Origin: an uncultured Myxococcales bacterium
GTDB taxonomy: Bacteria; Myxococcota_A; Bradymonadia; UBA7976; VGTA01
Assembly (NCBI GenBank): GCA_937146725.1
Contig: CAKZRU010000104.1
Coordinates: 1-64,000, forward strand
Direction: 5' to 3'
Length of the DNA stretch: 64,000 nucleotides
Shown: positions 43,897 through 52,277 of the stretch, piece after piece
How the letters are laid out: each line of letters opens with the position of its first letter
Numbering within the stretch: position 1 is the first letter of the stretch
The notes under the pieces: model-generated
The model's database searches: none
What the model saw: the letters and a program-made list of their open reading frames with translations, nothing else
Told to the model about the DNA's origin: nothing
Position numbers and translations under genes: made by a program

Positions 43897-44613
43897 TTAA
43901 ACTCCTTGATTTGTTTTGGGCTCTGAGGCGCTAGCGACTGGGGCATCATTAAGCTCAATGCCGGCGCCAAGTGGTTGAATGCTGGCTTTTTGAGCTTCGC
44001 CTAAATGTGCCAAAACAATTCTCATCAAGAAATCAGTATTGCTGATACGCTCTTTAACTGCAGACTTAAACCAGTTAAAGATGACTACGGCAGGAATCGC
44101 GACAAATAGCCCCACAGCGGTTGCGACCAAGGCCTCAGAGATTAACGGTCCAATCACCTCTAAGCCACCTTTGGGGTTTTCACCAAGCTTTTTAAAGGCA
44201 AGAATAATACCGATAACCGTTCCAAATAGACCAATAAAGGGTGTGTTATTTCCGATGGTACCAAAATAACTCAGATAGCGGTTATATCTTTGGCGCTCAC
44301 GAGCTAAAGTACTCAGCATGATCTGCTCGACATAAACCGCGCCACGATGATACTGAGACAGACCATCAGCTAAAACCCTTTGTTCCATCGATAAGCCATC
44401 AGTTAAACTCTGCTTGGCTTGAGAGGCTTGACCCTTGTCCAGGAAATCAACAAGTTTTCTAGCAATATTAGGGGCATCCACCTTAGTTTTACTCAAAAGT
44501 AAAATACGTTCGATGGCGATTACGATCATAGCAAAGCCAAGAATAAGCATGAGCCACATGACCCACTCGGCTCCGAGTTCAGCAAACTTTTCAAAGGTTT
44601 GTATAATATTCAT
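43897..44613 (-). CDS. exbB: ExbB/TolQ/MotA-type proton channel protein
   Basis: A 238-residue inner-membrane protein with three helices (about 17-37, 118-140, 155-180). Family sequences are present: YLSYFGTIGNNTPFIGLFGTVIGI and LISEALVATAVGLFVAIPAVV, which line the pore. First gene of the exbB-exbD-tonB-receptor-lipoprotein operon. The Shine-Dalgarno sequence is weak. The promoter should lie in 44614-44911. Confidence 0.94.
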   Translation of the reverse strand: MNIIQTFEKFAELGAEWVMWLMLILGFAMIVIAIERILLLSKTKVDAPNIARKLVDFLDKGQASQAKQSLTDGLSMEQRVLADGLSQYHRGAVYVEQIMLSTLARERQRYNRYLSYFGTIGNNTPFIGLFGTVIGIILAFKKLGENPKGGLEVIGPLISEALVATAVGLFVAIPAVVIFNWFKSAVKERISNTDFLMRIVLAHLGEAQKASIQPLGAGIELNDAPVASASEPKTNQGV

Positions 44614-44911
44614 TTAATGATCCCAAGTGATTAATAAGTAGGTAAAAACATAAATTAAGAAGATTAAACAGTTACGGTGTCTTCATTAACAAAGAACCTT
44701 GCATTGCGTCTACCCTTAAGCAAGTTAAAGTGAACGCAAAGAAAAAAGTCTAGATTTAAGTTCTACCCTTTTAACTGTTGAGTAGATACATAAGCTTTGA
44801 TTTGGTCTCAAATGACAAACAAGTTTTTGTTGATTTTTGTAAACAACTTGTAAGCAATTCCCAACACAGACTCTCTCAAAGAGAAGCATTTATGAGTAAC
44901 TTTTAACGATT
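44614..44911. other. Gene-free stretch upstream of exbB
   Basis: AT-rich region between the MopE/FGE gene and exbB, both on the minus strand. It should hold the promoter of the exbB operon. The only structure I see is an inverted repeat, ACAAGTT (44819-44825) and AACTTGT (44845-44851), 19 bases apart, a possible regulator site. It does not resemble a Fur box. No ORF or RNA gene recognised. Confidence 0.35.
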
Positions 44912-44975
44912 ACTCCTCACCTTTTACTCTTCACCTTTTACTCTTCACCTTTTACTCTTCACCTTTTACTCTTCA
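44912..44975. repeat. 14-bp tandem repeat across a stop codon
   Basis: Unit ACTCTTCACCTTTT occurs four times (first copy ACTCCTCACCTTTT) plus an 8-base partial. The array covers the stop codon (44966-44968) of the MopE/FGE gene on the minus strand, where each unit reads as Glu-Glu-stop or its frame variants. Unit length is not a multiple of three. Confidence 0.9.
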
Positions 44976-47308
44976 TCAGTGGGCTCTGCGGTAGGTACAC
45001 CAACAGAGTTAACAATACGTACACCAATATAGTCATTGCGAATGCTTGGACTCATTTCTAAGCGATATGTTGAGGTGAGAGTTTCGGGGCCGGAACGCCA
45101 ACCACCACCACGGATCACTTTAGAGGCCGCAACACCAACAGCAGCAGAACCATCGCTTGGAGTGCTATTATAGTTAGGTGAATAGCCATCGGCAACCCAT
45201 TCCCAAACATTACCACTTAGGTCACAAATACCAAGAGCACTATCTCCGGCAGGAGAATGACTACAAACAGGTGCGGTCATGCCGTTACCACAGCCATCAC
45301 CCTGTACACCATCATTAAAGTTTGCTTCATTACAACTTGGTTCACTTGCACCCCAAGGATAGCGGGCATCATTGCGGTTTTTACGAGCAGCAAACTCCCA
45401 TTCGGCCTCGGTAGGTAAGCGACCACCTAAGAATTCAGCGATTTCATTTGCTTCTAGCCAAGACAGAGCATTGATGGGATGGCTAGAACGCCCTGGAGTA
45501 TGCCAATTTGAATCATTGCTGATAGGAGTATCACAAACATTGCCAAGAACGCATTGTAAGTACTGGGCGACAGTGACCTCGGCACGGGCCATTTCAAAAG
45601 TTGGTACTCGTACAGGGTGAATGGGGCGTTCATTGAGTCGCTCATTCCAGCCCATTAAGTAGTCGCCACCCTTAACACAGATCCATTCGACATTGCGTGC
45701 TTCATCATAGCGAACAATGCTTCCTTCGTCAGTCGCTCCATCACAGTCATCATCAATATCATTACAGCTTTCTTCTTGGCCCTCGCCAGGAGAAGCATCA
45801 CAGATAAGTTCCCGACGCTCACTATCGCAGCGTAGTTGGCTTTCGGTGGCACAAGCTCCGATTCCCACTGTACATGATTCGCCCACCCCCATCGCTTCTT
45901 CATCGGTGGTGCCATCGCAGTCATCATCGACATCATTACATTCTTCCACACTAGGAGCAATTACATCGGCGTTACAAATGATTTGGCTATTTGCTCCATC
46001 ACAGCTGAATACACCTTGGCTACGGCAGAGGCCCTGTCCAATGGTGCAGCCATCTCCAACGGTTGGGATTTCTTCATCTACTCGACCATCACAGTCATCA
46101 TCGACATTATTACACACCTCAGCAACTGGCTCACTTGGACTTTGTGAGCAAACTAACTCATGCGAAAGAGTATCACAGGTGTAAATGCCAAAGCGTGCAC
46201 ATGCACCCACGCCCACATGACAGCCTTCTCCGGCACCGAGTGATTCTTCATCAATTTGTCCGTCACAATCATCATCAATCCCGTTGCACGCCTCTTGCTG
46301 TGGTAAGTTTGGACTTGCATCACAAATCAGAACACCGGTTTCATCGGCACAAATTAAACGACCTTCCACAGCACAAGACCCCTGCCCAACAGTACATGAC
46401 ATACCAGTATTGGGGAGTTGCTCATCAGTACGGCCATCACAGTCATCATCGCGCCCATTACAGGCTTCAGGACTTGGGGTACCACCGTTTACACTGCAGA
46501 CAATGCGTTCTTCGAGCGGACGACAAAGAGTGATTCCTTCTTCAAAACAACCACCGACACCCGCACCGCAATCTAAGCCAACACCTGGGATATCCTCATC
46601 AATTTCACCATCGCAGTCATTATCTAGTCCATCACAGAGTTCGACTTCTGAGTAATCGACTAGACTCTCGTAATCCGGTTCTTGAAAAGCACCATCTACA
46701 CAGACTTGATCAAGGCCTTGGCAAACACCTAAGATCTTAAGGGCACGAGGTGCCTCATCAATAAACCCATCACAGTCATTATCAAGGTCGTCGCAGAGTT
46801 CTTGACCATCAGCATAGCCATTAATCGCAGCATAATCAGGATTTTCAAACACACCTGATGCAGAACAAATCATACGACTGCCGCCACATACACCACGCTG
46901 ATTATCAGCTGGTGGGCCTTCGTCAACGATCCCATCGCCATCATCATCTTGCTCATTGCAGACTTCTTGGCTTGCTGGTAGACATTCACCACCTCTAAAA
47001 ACACCAGCGAGCACATTTCTTTGGCAAAACAAACCACTCGCACAAGGTGTTCCACAGCTTTCGCAACTTTCGTTACTTAACTCGCTACATCTTGCATCCA
47101 AGGGAAAGTCATCTACCCCATTGAGCACTCCATCTCCATCAGCATCTAATAAGGCACATTCTTGATCTTGTGGTGGGCAGGCAGAAGCTGCCGTTGGATC
47201 ATTTTTGCTGTCTTCTTGGCTATCACAGGCCCAAGCGGTTAGGCTGAGAATAAGCAGTGAGAGATGAACTATGTTAAGTCCACATATTTTTTCTAATTTT
47301 GTATTCAT
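44966..47308 (-). CDS. Lipoprotein with MopE-type repeats and FGE-fold domain
   Basis: A 780-residue secreted protein, lipobox-like TAWAC (Cys28). Residues 50-545 hold about ten repeats of the type CNxxDDDCDGxxDE, the MopE metal-binding motif (calcium or copper in relatives), each paired with cysteines that probably form disulfides. From about 555 a formylglycine-generating-enzyme/SUMF1-type fold follows: GGDYLMGW, PTEAEWEFAAR, CDLSGNVWEWV, VIRGGGWRSG and a final GVRIV. The catalytic Cys pair of true formylglycine enzymes is absent from the YRLEMSP..YIGVRI segment, so it is probably a binding or structural version. GAGGTG nine bases upstream supports the start. Confidence 0.85.
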   Translation of the reverse strand: MNTKLEKICGLNIVHLSLLILSLTAWACDSQEDSKNDPTAASACPPQDQECALLDADGDGVLNGVDDFPLDARCSELSNESCESCGTPCASGLFCQRNVLAGVFRGGECLPASQEVCNEQDDDGDGIVDEGPPADNQRGVCGGSRMICSASGVFENPDYAAINGYADGQELCDDLDNDCDGFIDEAPRALKILGVCQGLDQVCVDGAFQEPDYESLVDYSEVELCDGLDNDCDGEIDEDIPGVGLDCGAGVGGCFEEGITLCRPLEERIVCSVNGGTPSPEACNGRDDDCDGRTDEQLPNTGMSCTVGQGSCAVEGRLICADETGVLICDASPNLPQQEACNGIDDDCDGQIDEESLGAGEGCHVGVGACARFGIYTCDTLSHELVCSQSPSEPVAEVCNNVDDDCDGRVDEEIPTVGDGCTIGQGLCRSQGVFSCDGANSQIICNADVIAPSVEECNDVDDDCDGTTDEEAMGVGESCTVGIGACATESQLRCDSERRELICDASPGEGQEESCNDIDDDCDGATDEGSIVRYDEARNVEWICVKGGDYLMGWNERLNERPIHPVRVPTFEMARAEVTVAQYLQCVLGNVCDTPISNDSNWHTPGRSSHPINALSWLEANEIAEFLGGRLPTEAEWEFAARKNRNDARYPWGASEPSCNEANFNDGVQGDGCGNGMTAPVCSHSPAGDSALGICDLSGNVWEWVADGYSPNYNSTPSDGSAAVGVAASKVIRGGGWRSGPETLTSTYRLEMSPSIRNDYIGVRIVNSVGVPTAEPTDEE

Positions 47309-47462
47309 GCTTAAAGCACCTCAAAGAATCCTTGAGTTGTTCAAACCCAAGTTTCAAAGTCATTTCTTTTTAGCGAGTCGATCTATAGTTATCTTATCTT
47401 AGACTAGTTATAGAACAACTTTGCTGATCGTTAAAGAGTTCTGATACTCAATCTTTGTTTCA

Positions 47463-47927
47463 CTAAAAGGATTTTAACCAAAAAGGCAGTAAATCTAGAT
47501 TTACATATTCGGAAAAATACTCAGGCAATGAGGCAACGATCCAATATCGTAGCCAACGTCCGGTAAAGAGTAGGGGGATAATGGGTAAGACTCTTGTTTT
47601 AACAGCCGCAACAGCAAGACAGCTTACATTAACCGGAGGAATACCCACAAATGATACCCAAGCGATCAGTAAAGGTGCTTTAGTACGATATTTTTCAATA
47701 TCCGCTCTTTCGCGCATTTGCTTAACTTTGGACCAGCGTTGCGCAAGCTGTTCTCCAAATACACACAGCAAAGTAAAGCCAATGGTTTGTCCAAAAGCTA
47801 AGGCGCTAGCCAAAGCGATAGGAGAATGGTGATTTAGGCTACCAATGATGGCAATCGCTTCACTACTGATAAATATAAGGATAGGCGAGGGGATAACTGC
47901 TAAAGCGATCCATAAATAGGTGAGCAC
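47463..47927 (-). CDS. Small membrane protein, VTT/YqaA-like
   Basis: A 154-residue protein with about four helices (2-27, 38-58, 88-108, 116-137). The GIPPVNVSC loop and the basic amphipathic stretch around 65-85 resemble small VTT-domain (DedA/YqaA-like) proteins, which are linked to lipid scrambling and membrane homeostasis, but the match is only by pattern. The start codon is GTG at 47927, 12 bases after the stop of the lipoprotein gene upstream, so it is probably the last gene of that operon. Confidence 0.55.
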   Translation of the reverse strand: MLTYLWIALAVIPSPILIFISSEAIAIIGSLNHHSPIALASALAFGQTIGFTLLCVFGEQLAQRWSKVKQMRERADIEKYRTKAPLLIAWVSFVGIPPVNVSCLAVAAVKTRVLPIIPLLFTGRWLRYWIVASLPEYFSEYVNLDLLPFWLKSF

Positions 47928-47939
47928 AGTTGAAACACT

Positions 47940-49148
47940 CTAATCATTATTTGGACAGGCATTGGGGAATTCGCTTGGTGCGGGGCTTCCCGGTATCCAT
48001 GGAAGTGCATATAAGCTTGTACCTGCCAAATCAAGCATGAGTGGGCTACGCGCTTCACCTGCTGCTTCTCCACACCAAATCAATGAACCATCTGCGGAGC
48101 CAGCCGGCAAAATCACGCCACCGATCAATAAATCACCTTCTACCCGGATAGCACCATCGAGTACAAAGTTAGGCATCCACACTTCAAAAGTACCTTCTGA
48201 GCTGACTTTAGAAGAAAAACGAATCAGTGGTTCTGCATCAATAGGGTCTGTTTCACGACGTAAAGTGCCATCAATGAGTCCACCTTCAGCTCCCTCCACC
48301 GGCATAGCTTCGTTAGGAGCCGTATAAATTAATGAAGCCCAAAGCTTAAGGGGAACCGGAGCAGGTAGTTTCACATTAACTAGCCAATGGCCTGATAAAT
48401 CGGCCGGTGCACTGCCTTCTCGAGCTAAAACGGGAAGTTCAGGACGAGTTGGTTCATCATTTCCGGCCTCTGTGCCAGCTTCAGAACCTGCTTCCGTGCC
48501 TGCCTCTGAGTTATCATCATCTTGGCAACGGGTGGCGACATCATCTAGGGTTAAAGTACCCTCATCATCACGTTGGGCCGCAAAGGTACTTCCTTGCAAA
48601 TCCAAAGTGAGTGGAACGGTGACCGAACCTGTGGCGACTCCACAAAAATCATCACCACTTTTGGTAAAGCTTTCTAAGTCAACAATCGCTTCTACTGCGG
48701 TAGTTACATTAAGAGTTTCTGGATCAAGTACTAAAGGATTGGCGGTAAGGGTAAAACTGCCATCTGCTTGCAATACCGGTGGGGGATCAGCAATAACGAT
48801 GGGGGCTTCTGTATTAGGATCTTGGCGCTCTAACCAAATTTCAGCCTTAAAGGTGTGCGTTTCGGACTCAGCAAGGCTTTCGGGCCATTCTTCAGAACTA
48901 ATACGCACTCGCAAGCCTAAATCAATACCAGCACTTAAGCGAGCGTTAAGAAGCCACATTCCTCGTAGATCGGCTAGAACAGAGCTTTGCTCTTGCATGG
49001 TTTCAACGCCATAGTCCGGCCTTAGACTTTGAGTTCGTGCTTTAAAATCCTCATAGTCTCGACGTGGCACGTCCTCACAGGCCGTTGCCATGCATGATAT
49101 TAGGAATAAGTTTGTATAAATGATCCACGGACTTATTGACTTCTTCAT
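47940..49148 (-). CDS. Lipoprotein of unknown function, two similar halves
   Basis: A 402-residue lipoprotein. ATG 49148 is preferred over 49160: GGAG lies 8 bases ahead, and the ATG overlaps the stop of the FadL-type gene (TAATG). Lipidation at Cys19 (LISC) or Cys24 (TAC). The two halves repeat a pattern (SSVLADLRGMWLLNARLSAGIDLGLRV; GSAPADLSGHWLVNVKLPAPVPLKL), each ending with a Cys near a short Gly/Ala run, and are joined by a linker EAGTEAGSEAGTEAGN. Probably two beta-sandwich or lipocalin-like domains. Coupling with a FadL-type porin suggests a partner in uptake. Confidence 0.62.
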   Translation of the reverse strand: MKKSISPWIIYTNLFLISCMATACEDVPRRDYEDFKARTQSLRPDYGVETMQEQSSVLADLRGMWLLNARLSAGIDLGLRVRISSEEWPESLAESETHTFKAEIWLERQDPNTEAPIVIADPPPVLQADGSFTLTANPLVLDPETLNVTTAVEAIVDLESFTKSGDDFCGVATGSVTVPLTLDLQGSTFAAQRDDEGTLTLDDVATRCQDDDNSEAGTEAGSEAGTEAGNDEPTRPELPVLAREGSAPADLSGHWLVNVKLPAPVPLKLWASLIYTAPNEAMPVEGAEGGLIDGTLRRETDPIDAEPLIRFSSKVSSEGTFEVWMPNFVLDGAIRVEGDLLIGGVILPAGSADGSLIWCGEAAGEARSPLMLDLAGTSLYALPWIPGSPAPSEFPNACPNND

Positions 49149-50575
49149 TACAAACTCCAAGACAGGTTAAGGGTTAAATATTGTCGATGGTCAGTGTACT
49201 CTCCATTGGTTGTTGGAGACTGTTTGCTGTTTGTAATGGTACGATCAAAAAAGTATTGATAAAAGAAACTCGCATTTAAACTAAGTCGGTTTGTGAGCGG
49301 GAATTGAGCACCTAAACCGACCTCAATTTGCTCTGCTTCTGCTAAACCGGGTTCATGATATTCTTCTAAAGTAACGCCATCTTCATAACTGATACCAGTA
49401 TTGATCATCAGTTTATCAGATACTGTATAATCTAAGCGTAATCTATAGGCATTGGTATCTTGAAAGTTTCTTTCTAGCAGTAAAAGCTCTCGTGGATTAC
49501 CAGCCTCATCTAATTGATCAGTATTAAGGATTTGTTGCTGGTCCATGATTGACCACATTTGGCGCTCATACTCCCCTCGGAAGCGAACGGGACCAACCGT
49601 ATAAGCGACCGAAGCCAAATGGCTTTCTGCCACTTGTAATTCGATCTGTGCTGTAGCTTCGCTTTCGGATGCATTTGCATATAAAACATAAGCAGTGCCT
49701 GTTAATTGATAGACAACAGGGGCACGCCAAGCATAGGCTACATCAAAATCATCAAGGTCGATGTTTAGTCCAACAGTAGCATGAAAATTATTGCCTCGGG
49801 CTCCATCTAAAAAGATACGACCTTCTTTAAGTTCACCATCCGGATTGGTTAAGTCATCACTTTTATCAGCATTAGCGGCCTTGGTTGTGCTTAAGGTTGC
49901 ATCAACATAGCTTAAGGCCGCCCCAACTGAAATACGATTATAACTTAAAGAAATACCACCTGCATAATTCGTCAAAAGCATAAATGTACTTAGGGCACTC
50001 CAGCGCTGTGGCCCATCATAAGCTCCGGGATATTGACTTGAGGCTTCTGGATCTCGATCCCAATCTGCAGTCCCAGCACGCGCAATGTAAAGACCGGCCC
50101 CAAAGCCTAGTTTCAGATCAGAGCTGAGATCTAGACCGGAATGAAAAGCTAAGCTTGGGATCGCCCCCAAAGCTGATGTTGTGGATAGACCACCATTTGC
50201 TGCGGCAACTGCCGGGTCAATCATCTCAGACTCGTTCATGGCGTCAGAGGAAGAGGCGTCTAAATAGCGATTATAGGAGGCTTGACGAGAAATTATACCC
50301 ACATGTAGATCAAACTTACTTTTCTTGCTATATAGGTTTGCAGGATTCCAATACAATGAAAATGCACTGTCATCAAAGGGACCACCAAGTAGACCACTAA
50401 ACCGACCTACAAAGAAGGGGTTTGCTTGGGCTGTATCAATGATGAGTAAGCTTGAACTCAGAGCAAGCATCACTAGCATTAATGTGTTGGCTAGGCGTAT
50501 GCATAGAGCATTTGTTTGCTTTGATAACATTCTTTTAAGAAGAACACGCTTAAATAACATACGCAATAGCCTCAT
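49148..50575 (-). CDS. OmpP1/FadL-type outer-membrane transporter
   Basis: A 475-residue protein with a long basic N-region and a signal core (LMLVMLALSSSLLII..AQA). The mature N-terminus (NPFFVGRFSGLLGGPFDDSAFSLYWNPANL) matches the FadL hatch region with its conserved NPA, and the rest alternates strands ending in YLTLNLSWSL. FadL proteins carry hydrophobic compounds such as fatty acids or aromatics across the outer membrane. AAGAGG within the end of the cyclophilin gene serves as ribosome site, so translation is probably coupled on both sides. Confidence 0.85.
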   Translation of the reverse strand: MRLLRMLFKRVLLKRMLSKQTNALCIRLANTLMLVMLALSSSLLIIDTAQANPFFVGRFSGLLGGPFDDSAFSLYWNPANLYSKKSKFDLHVGIISRQASYNRYLDASSSDAMNESEMIDPAVAAANGGLSTTSALGAIPSLAFHSGLDLSSDLKLGFGAGLYIARAGTADWDRDPEASSQYPGAYDGPQRWSALSTFMLLTNYAGGISLSYNRISVGAALSYVDATLSTTKAANADKSDDLTNPDGELKEGRIFLDGARGNNFHATVGLNIDLDDFDVAYAWRAPVVYQLTGTAYVLYANASESEATAQIELQVAESHLASVAYTVGPVRFRGEYERQMWSIMDQQQILNTDQLDEAGNPRELLLLERNFQDTNAYRLRLDYTVSDKLMINTGISYEDGVTLEEYHEPGLAEAEQIEVGLGAQFPLTNRLSLNASFFYQYFFDRTITNSKQSPTTNGEYTDHRQYLTLNLSWSL

Positions 50576-50578
50576 TTC

Positions 50579-51103
50579 TTAACCTCTTGTGATTTCGAGA
50601 CGCTCAATGACAATGTCATTATTTGGACGATCACCCATGCCACGCGGGCTGTTTGCGATCGCTTTTTGAATATCTAAGCCTTCGATGAGTGCACCAAAAA
50701 TCGCATGGTTTCCATCTAACCAAGGGGTGGCCACTTCGGTAATGAAGATTTGAGAACCACCGGTGTTAGGACCGCGATTTGCCATACTTAACATACCCGG
50801 GCGATCATGCTTGAGCCCCGGACCAAACTCACAGGGAATGCAATAGCCAGGTCCACCAGTTCCACGACCATCAGGACAGCCAACTTGAATCATAAAATCA
50901 GGAATAACACGGTGAAAAATAATACCGTCATAAAAGGGCTTTCCCTTATGTCCACCTGTGGCCAAATGTACAAAGTTTGCCACAGTTAGAGGGGCTTCCT
51001 TTTCAAAAAGTTCAGCGACCATCAGGCCCTTTGAGGTGTGGAACTTTGCCAAAAGACGGCCTTCGCCAGGAATATCTACGGGGGGTGGAGTAAAAAGTGC
51101 CAT
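50579..51103 (-). CDS. Cyclophilin-type peptidyl-prolyl isomerase
   Basis: A 174-residue cyclophilin without signal peptide, so cytoplasmic unless an unseen start adds one. The active-site block FHRVIPDFMIQVGCPDG and the second block LSMANRGPNTGGSQIFIT with WLDGNHAIFG are intact. AGGAG upstream fixes the ATG. The FadL-type gene starts 3 bases after its stop, so this isomerase may be co-expressed with the porin. Confidence 0.93.
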   Translation of the reverse strand: MALFTPPPVDIPGEGRLLAKFHTSKGLMVAELFEKEAPLTVANFVHLATGGHKGKPFYDGIIFHRVIPDFMIQVGCPDGRGTGGPGYCIPCEFGPGLKHDRPGMLSMANRGPNTGGSQIFITEVATPWLDGNHAIFGALIEGLDIQKAIANSPRGMGDRPNNDIVIERLEITRG

Positions 51104-51320
51104 TGAGGCTCCTATTTCAATTTGAAAAGTTAAACAGACTTAATGCCCATGAATGATCAAGGGAATCATGATTTAAATAACCCTAAGATAAGCATGCTTC
51201 TCACTTGAAAGCAAGTTATCCACACTCTACCTATGGTTGGATGGCTTTTAGGTATGTTGTAAGCAGATATATAAGCTATTTATTTTTAAATAGAATCTGC
51301 ATCATCCACACAGATGAATC

Positions 51321-52208
51321 TTATATGCTTCTTTCGGCGGCTAAGCAGACATTGTTCATAAGGCTGGCAATGGTCATTGGTCCGACTCCACCCGGTACCG
51401 GTGAGATTGCGGAAACCTTAGCGCTGACTTCAGCAAAGTCAACATCGCCACACAAGCGGCCATCTTCCAATCTATGGATTCCAACATCTATAATGACCGC
51501 TTTTTCAGGTACAGTATGTGCTTTGATGAGCTTAGGAATACCAGCGGCCACTACAATCACATCAGCAATTTGTAAATGACGTTCTAAATCTCGAGTTCGT
51601 GAATGACACAAAGTCACTGTGGCATTTGCTTTAGTGAGCAGATTTGCCATGGGTTGTCCCACAATTCGGCTCCGACCGATCACCACAGCATGAAGGCCTT
51701 CCAAGTCACCTAAATGAGTTTTGAGTAAATGTAAGCAACCCAAGGGAGTACAAGCAACAAAACCTTGTTCCGGCGAATGAGCCGCACCATTACTAAATGA
51801 GATGAGCCCTTGGTTAGCCGGATGCAAGCCATCAACATCTTTTGAGGGAAATACACGTTCAACAACCGACCACATCTCTTGGCTAGAAAACTTTTTCGGT
51901 AAAGGGAGTTGAACTAAAATCCCGTGCACACTTGAGTCATGATTCAATTGATCAACACATGCATAAAGTGTATCCAGGTCAACCGATTCTTCAAAATGAT
52001 GTATTTCGGTAGTGATGCCTACTTCTTTGGCCGCTTTTTGCTTATATTTGACATAGATTTCACTGGGTGGATGCCCTCCTACTAACATGACCGCAAGCTT
52101 TGGGATAATAGAATGCTCTTTGAGCCTAGCAACTCTTGTTTTTATGTCTTGTCGGAGAGACTTGGCAATCTGTGTGCCATTGATCAAAGTTGCTGTGCCT
52201 TGGGTCAT
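51321..52208 (-). CDS. folD: Methylenetetrahydrofolate dehydrogenase/cyclohydrolase
   Basis: Bifunctional one-carbon enzyme of 295 residues, the usual length. The substrate and catalytic region IYVKYKQKAA carries the key lysine (K56 by alignment with E. coli K54). PxxDVDGLHPAN-like SKDVDGLHPANQG, the NADP motif GRSRIVGQPMANLL and the C-terminal PVPGGVGPMT are all intact. AAGGAG upstream of the ATG. It follows the Lol-type permease after 69 bases; that link is probably positional only. Confidence 0.96.
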   Translation of the reverse strand: MTQGTATLINGTQIAKSLRQDIKTRVARLKEHSIIPKLAVMLVGGHPPSEIYVKYKQKAAKEVGITTEIHHFEESVDLDTLYACVDQLNHDSSVHGILVQLPLPKKFSSQEMWSVVERVFPSKDVDGLHPANQGLISFSNGAAHSPEQGFVACTPLGCLHLLKTHLGDLEGLHAVVIGRSRIVGQPMANLLTKANATVTLCHSRTRDLERHLQIADVIVVAAGIPKLIKAHTVPEKAVIIDVGIHRLEDGRLCGDVDFAEVSAKVSAISPVPGGVGPMTIASLMNNVCLAAERSI

Positions 52209-52277
52209 GTTATGCCTACTCCTTTAAATTGATTGAGTTTTTTGGCTTTGGTTGTTTTGTGGTTAATCGTGTGCTGC

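Noticed and set aside
45717..46655. Three overlapping open frames on the plus strand opposite the MopE/FGE gene
   Set aside because: They arise from the repeated Asp codons read on the other strand (Ser/His-rich products) and have no family features.
48472..49014. 180-residue open frame on the plus strand
   Set aside because: It is the complement of the bidomain lipoprotein gene, with low-complexity Ser/Pro/Val content and no start context.
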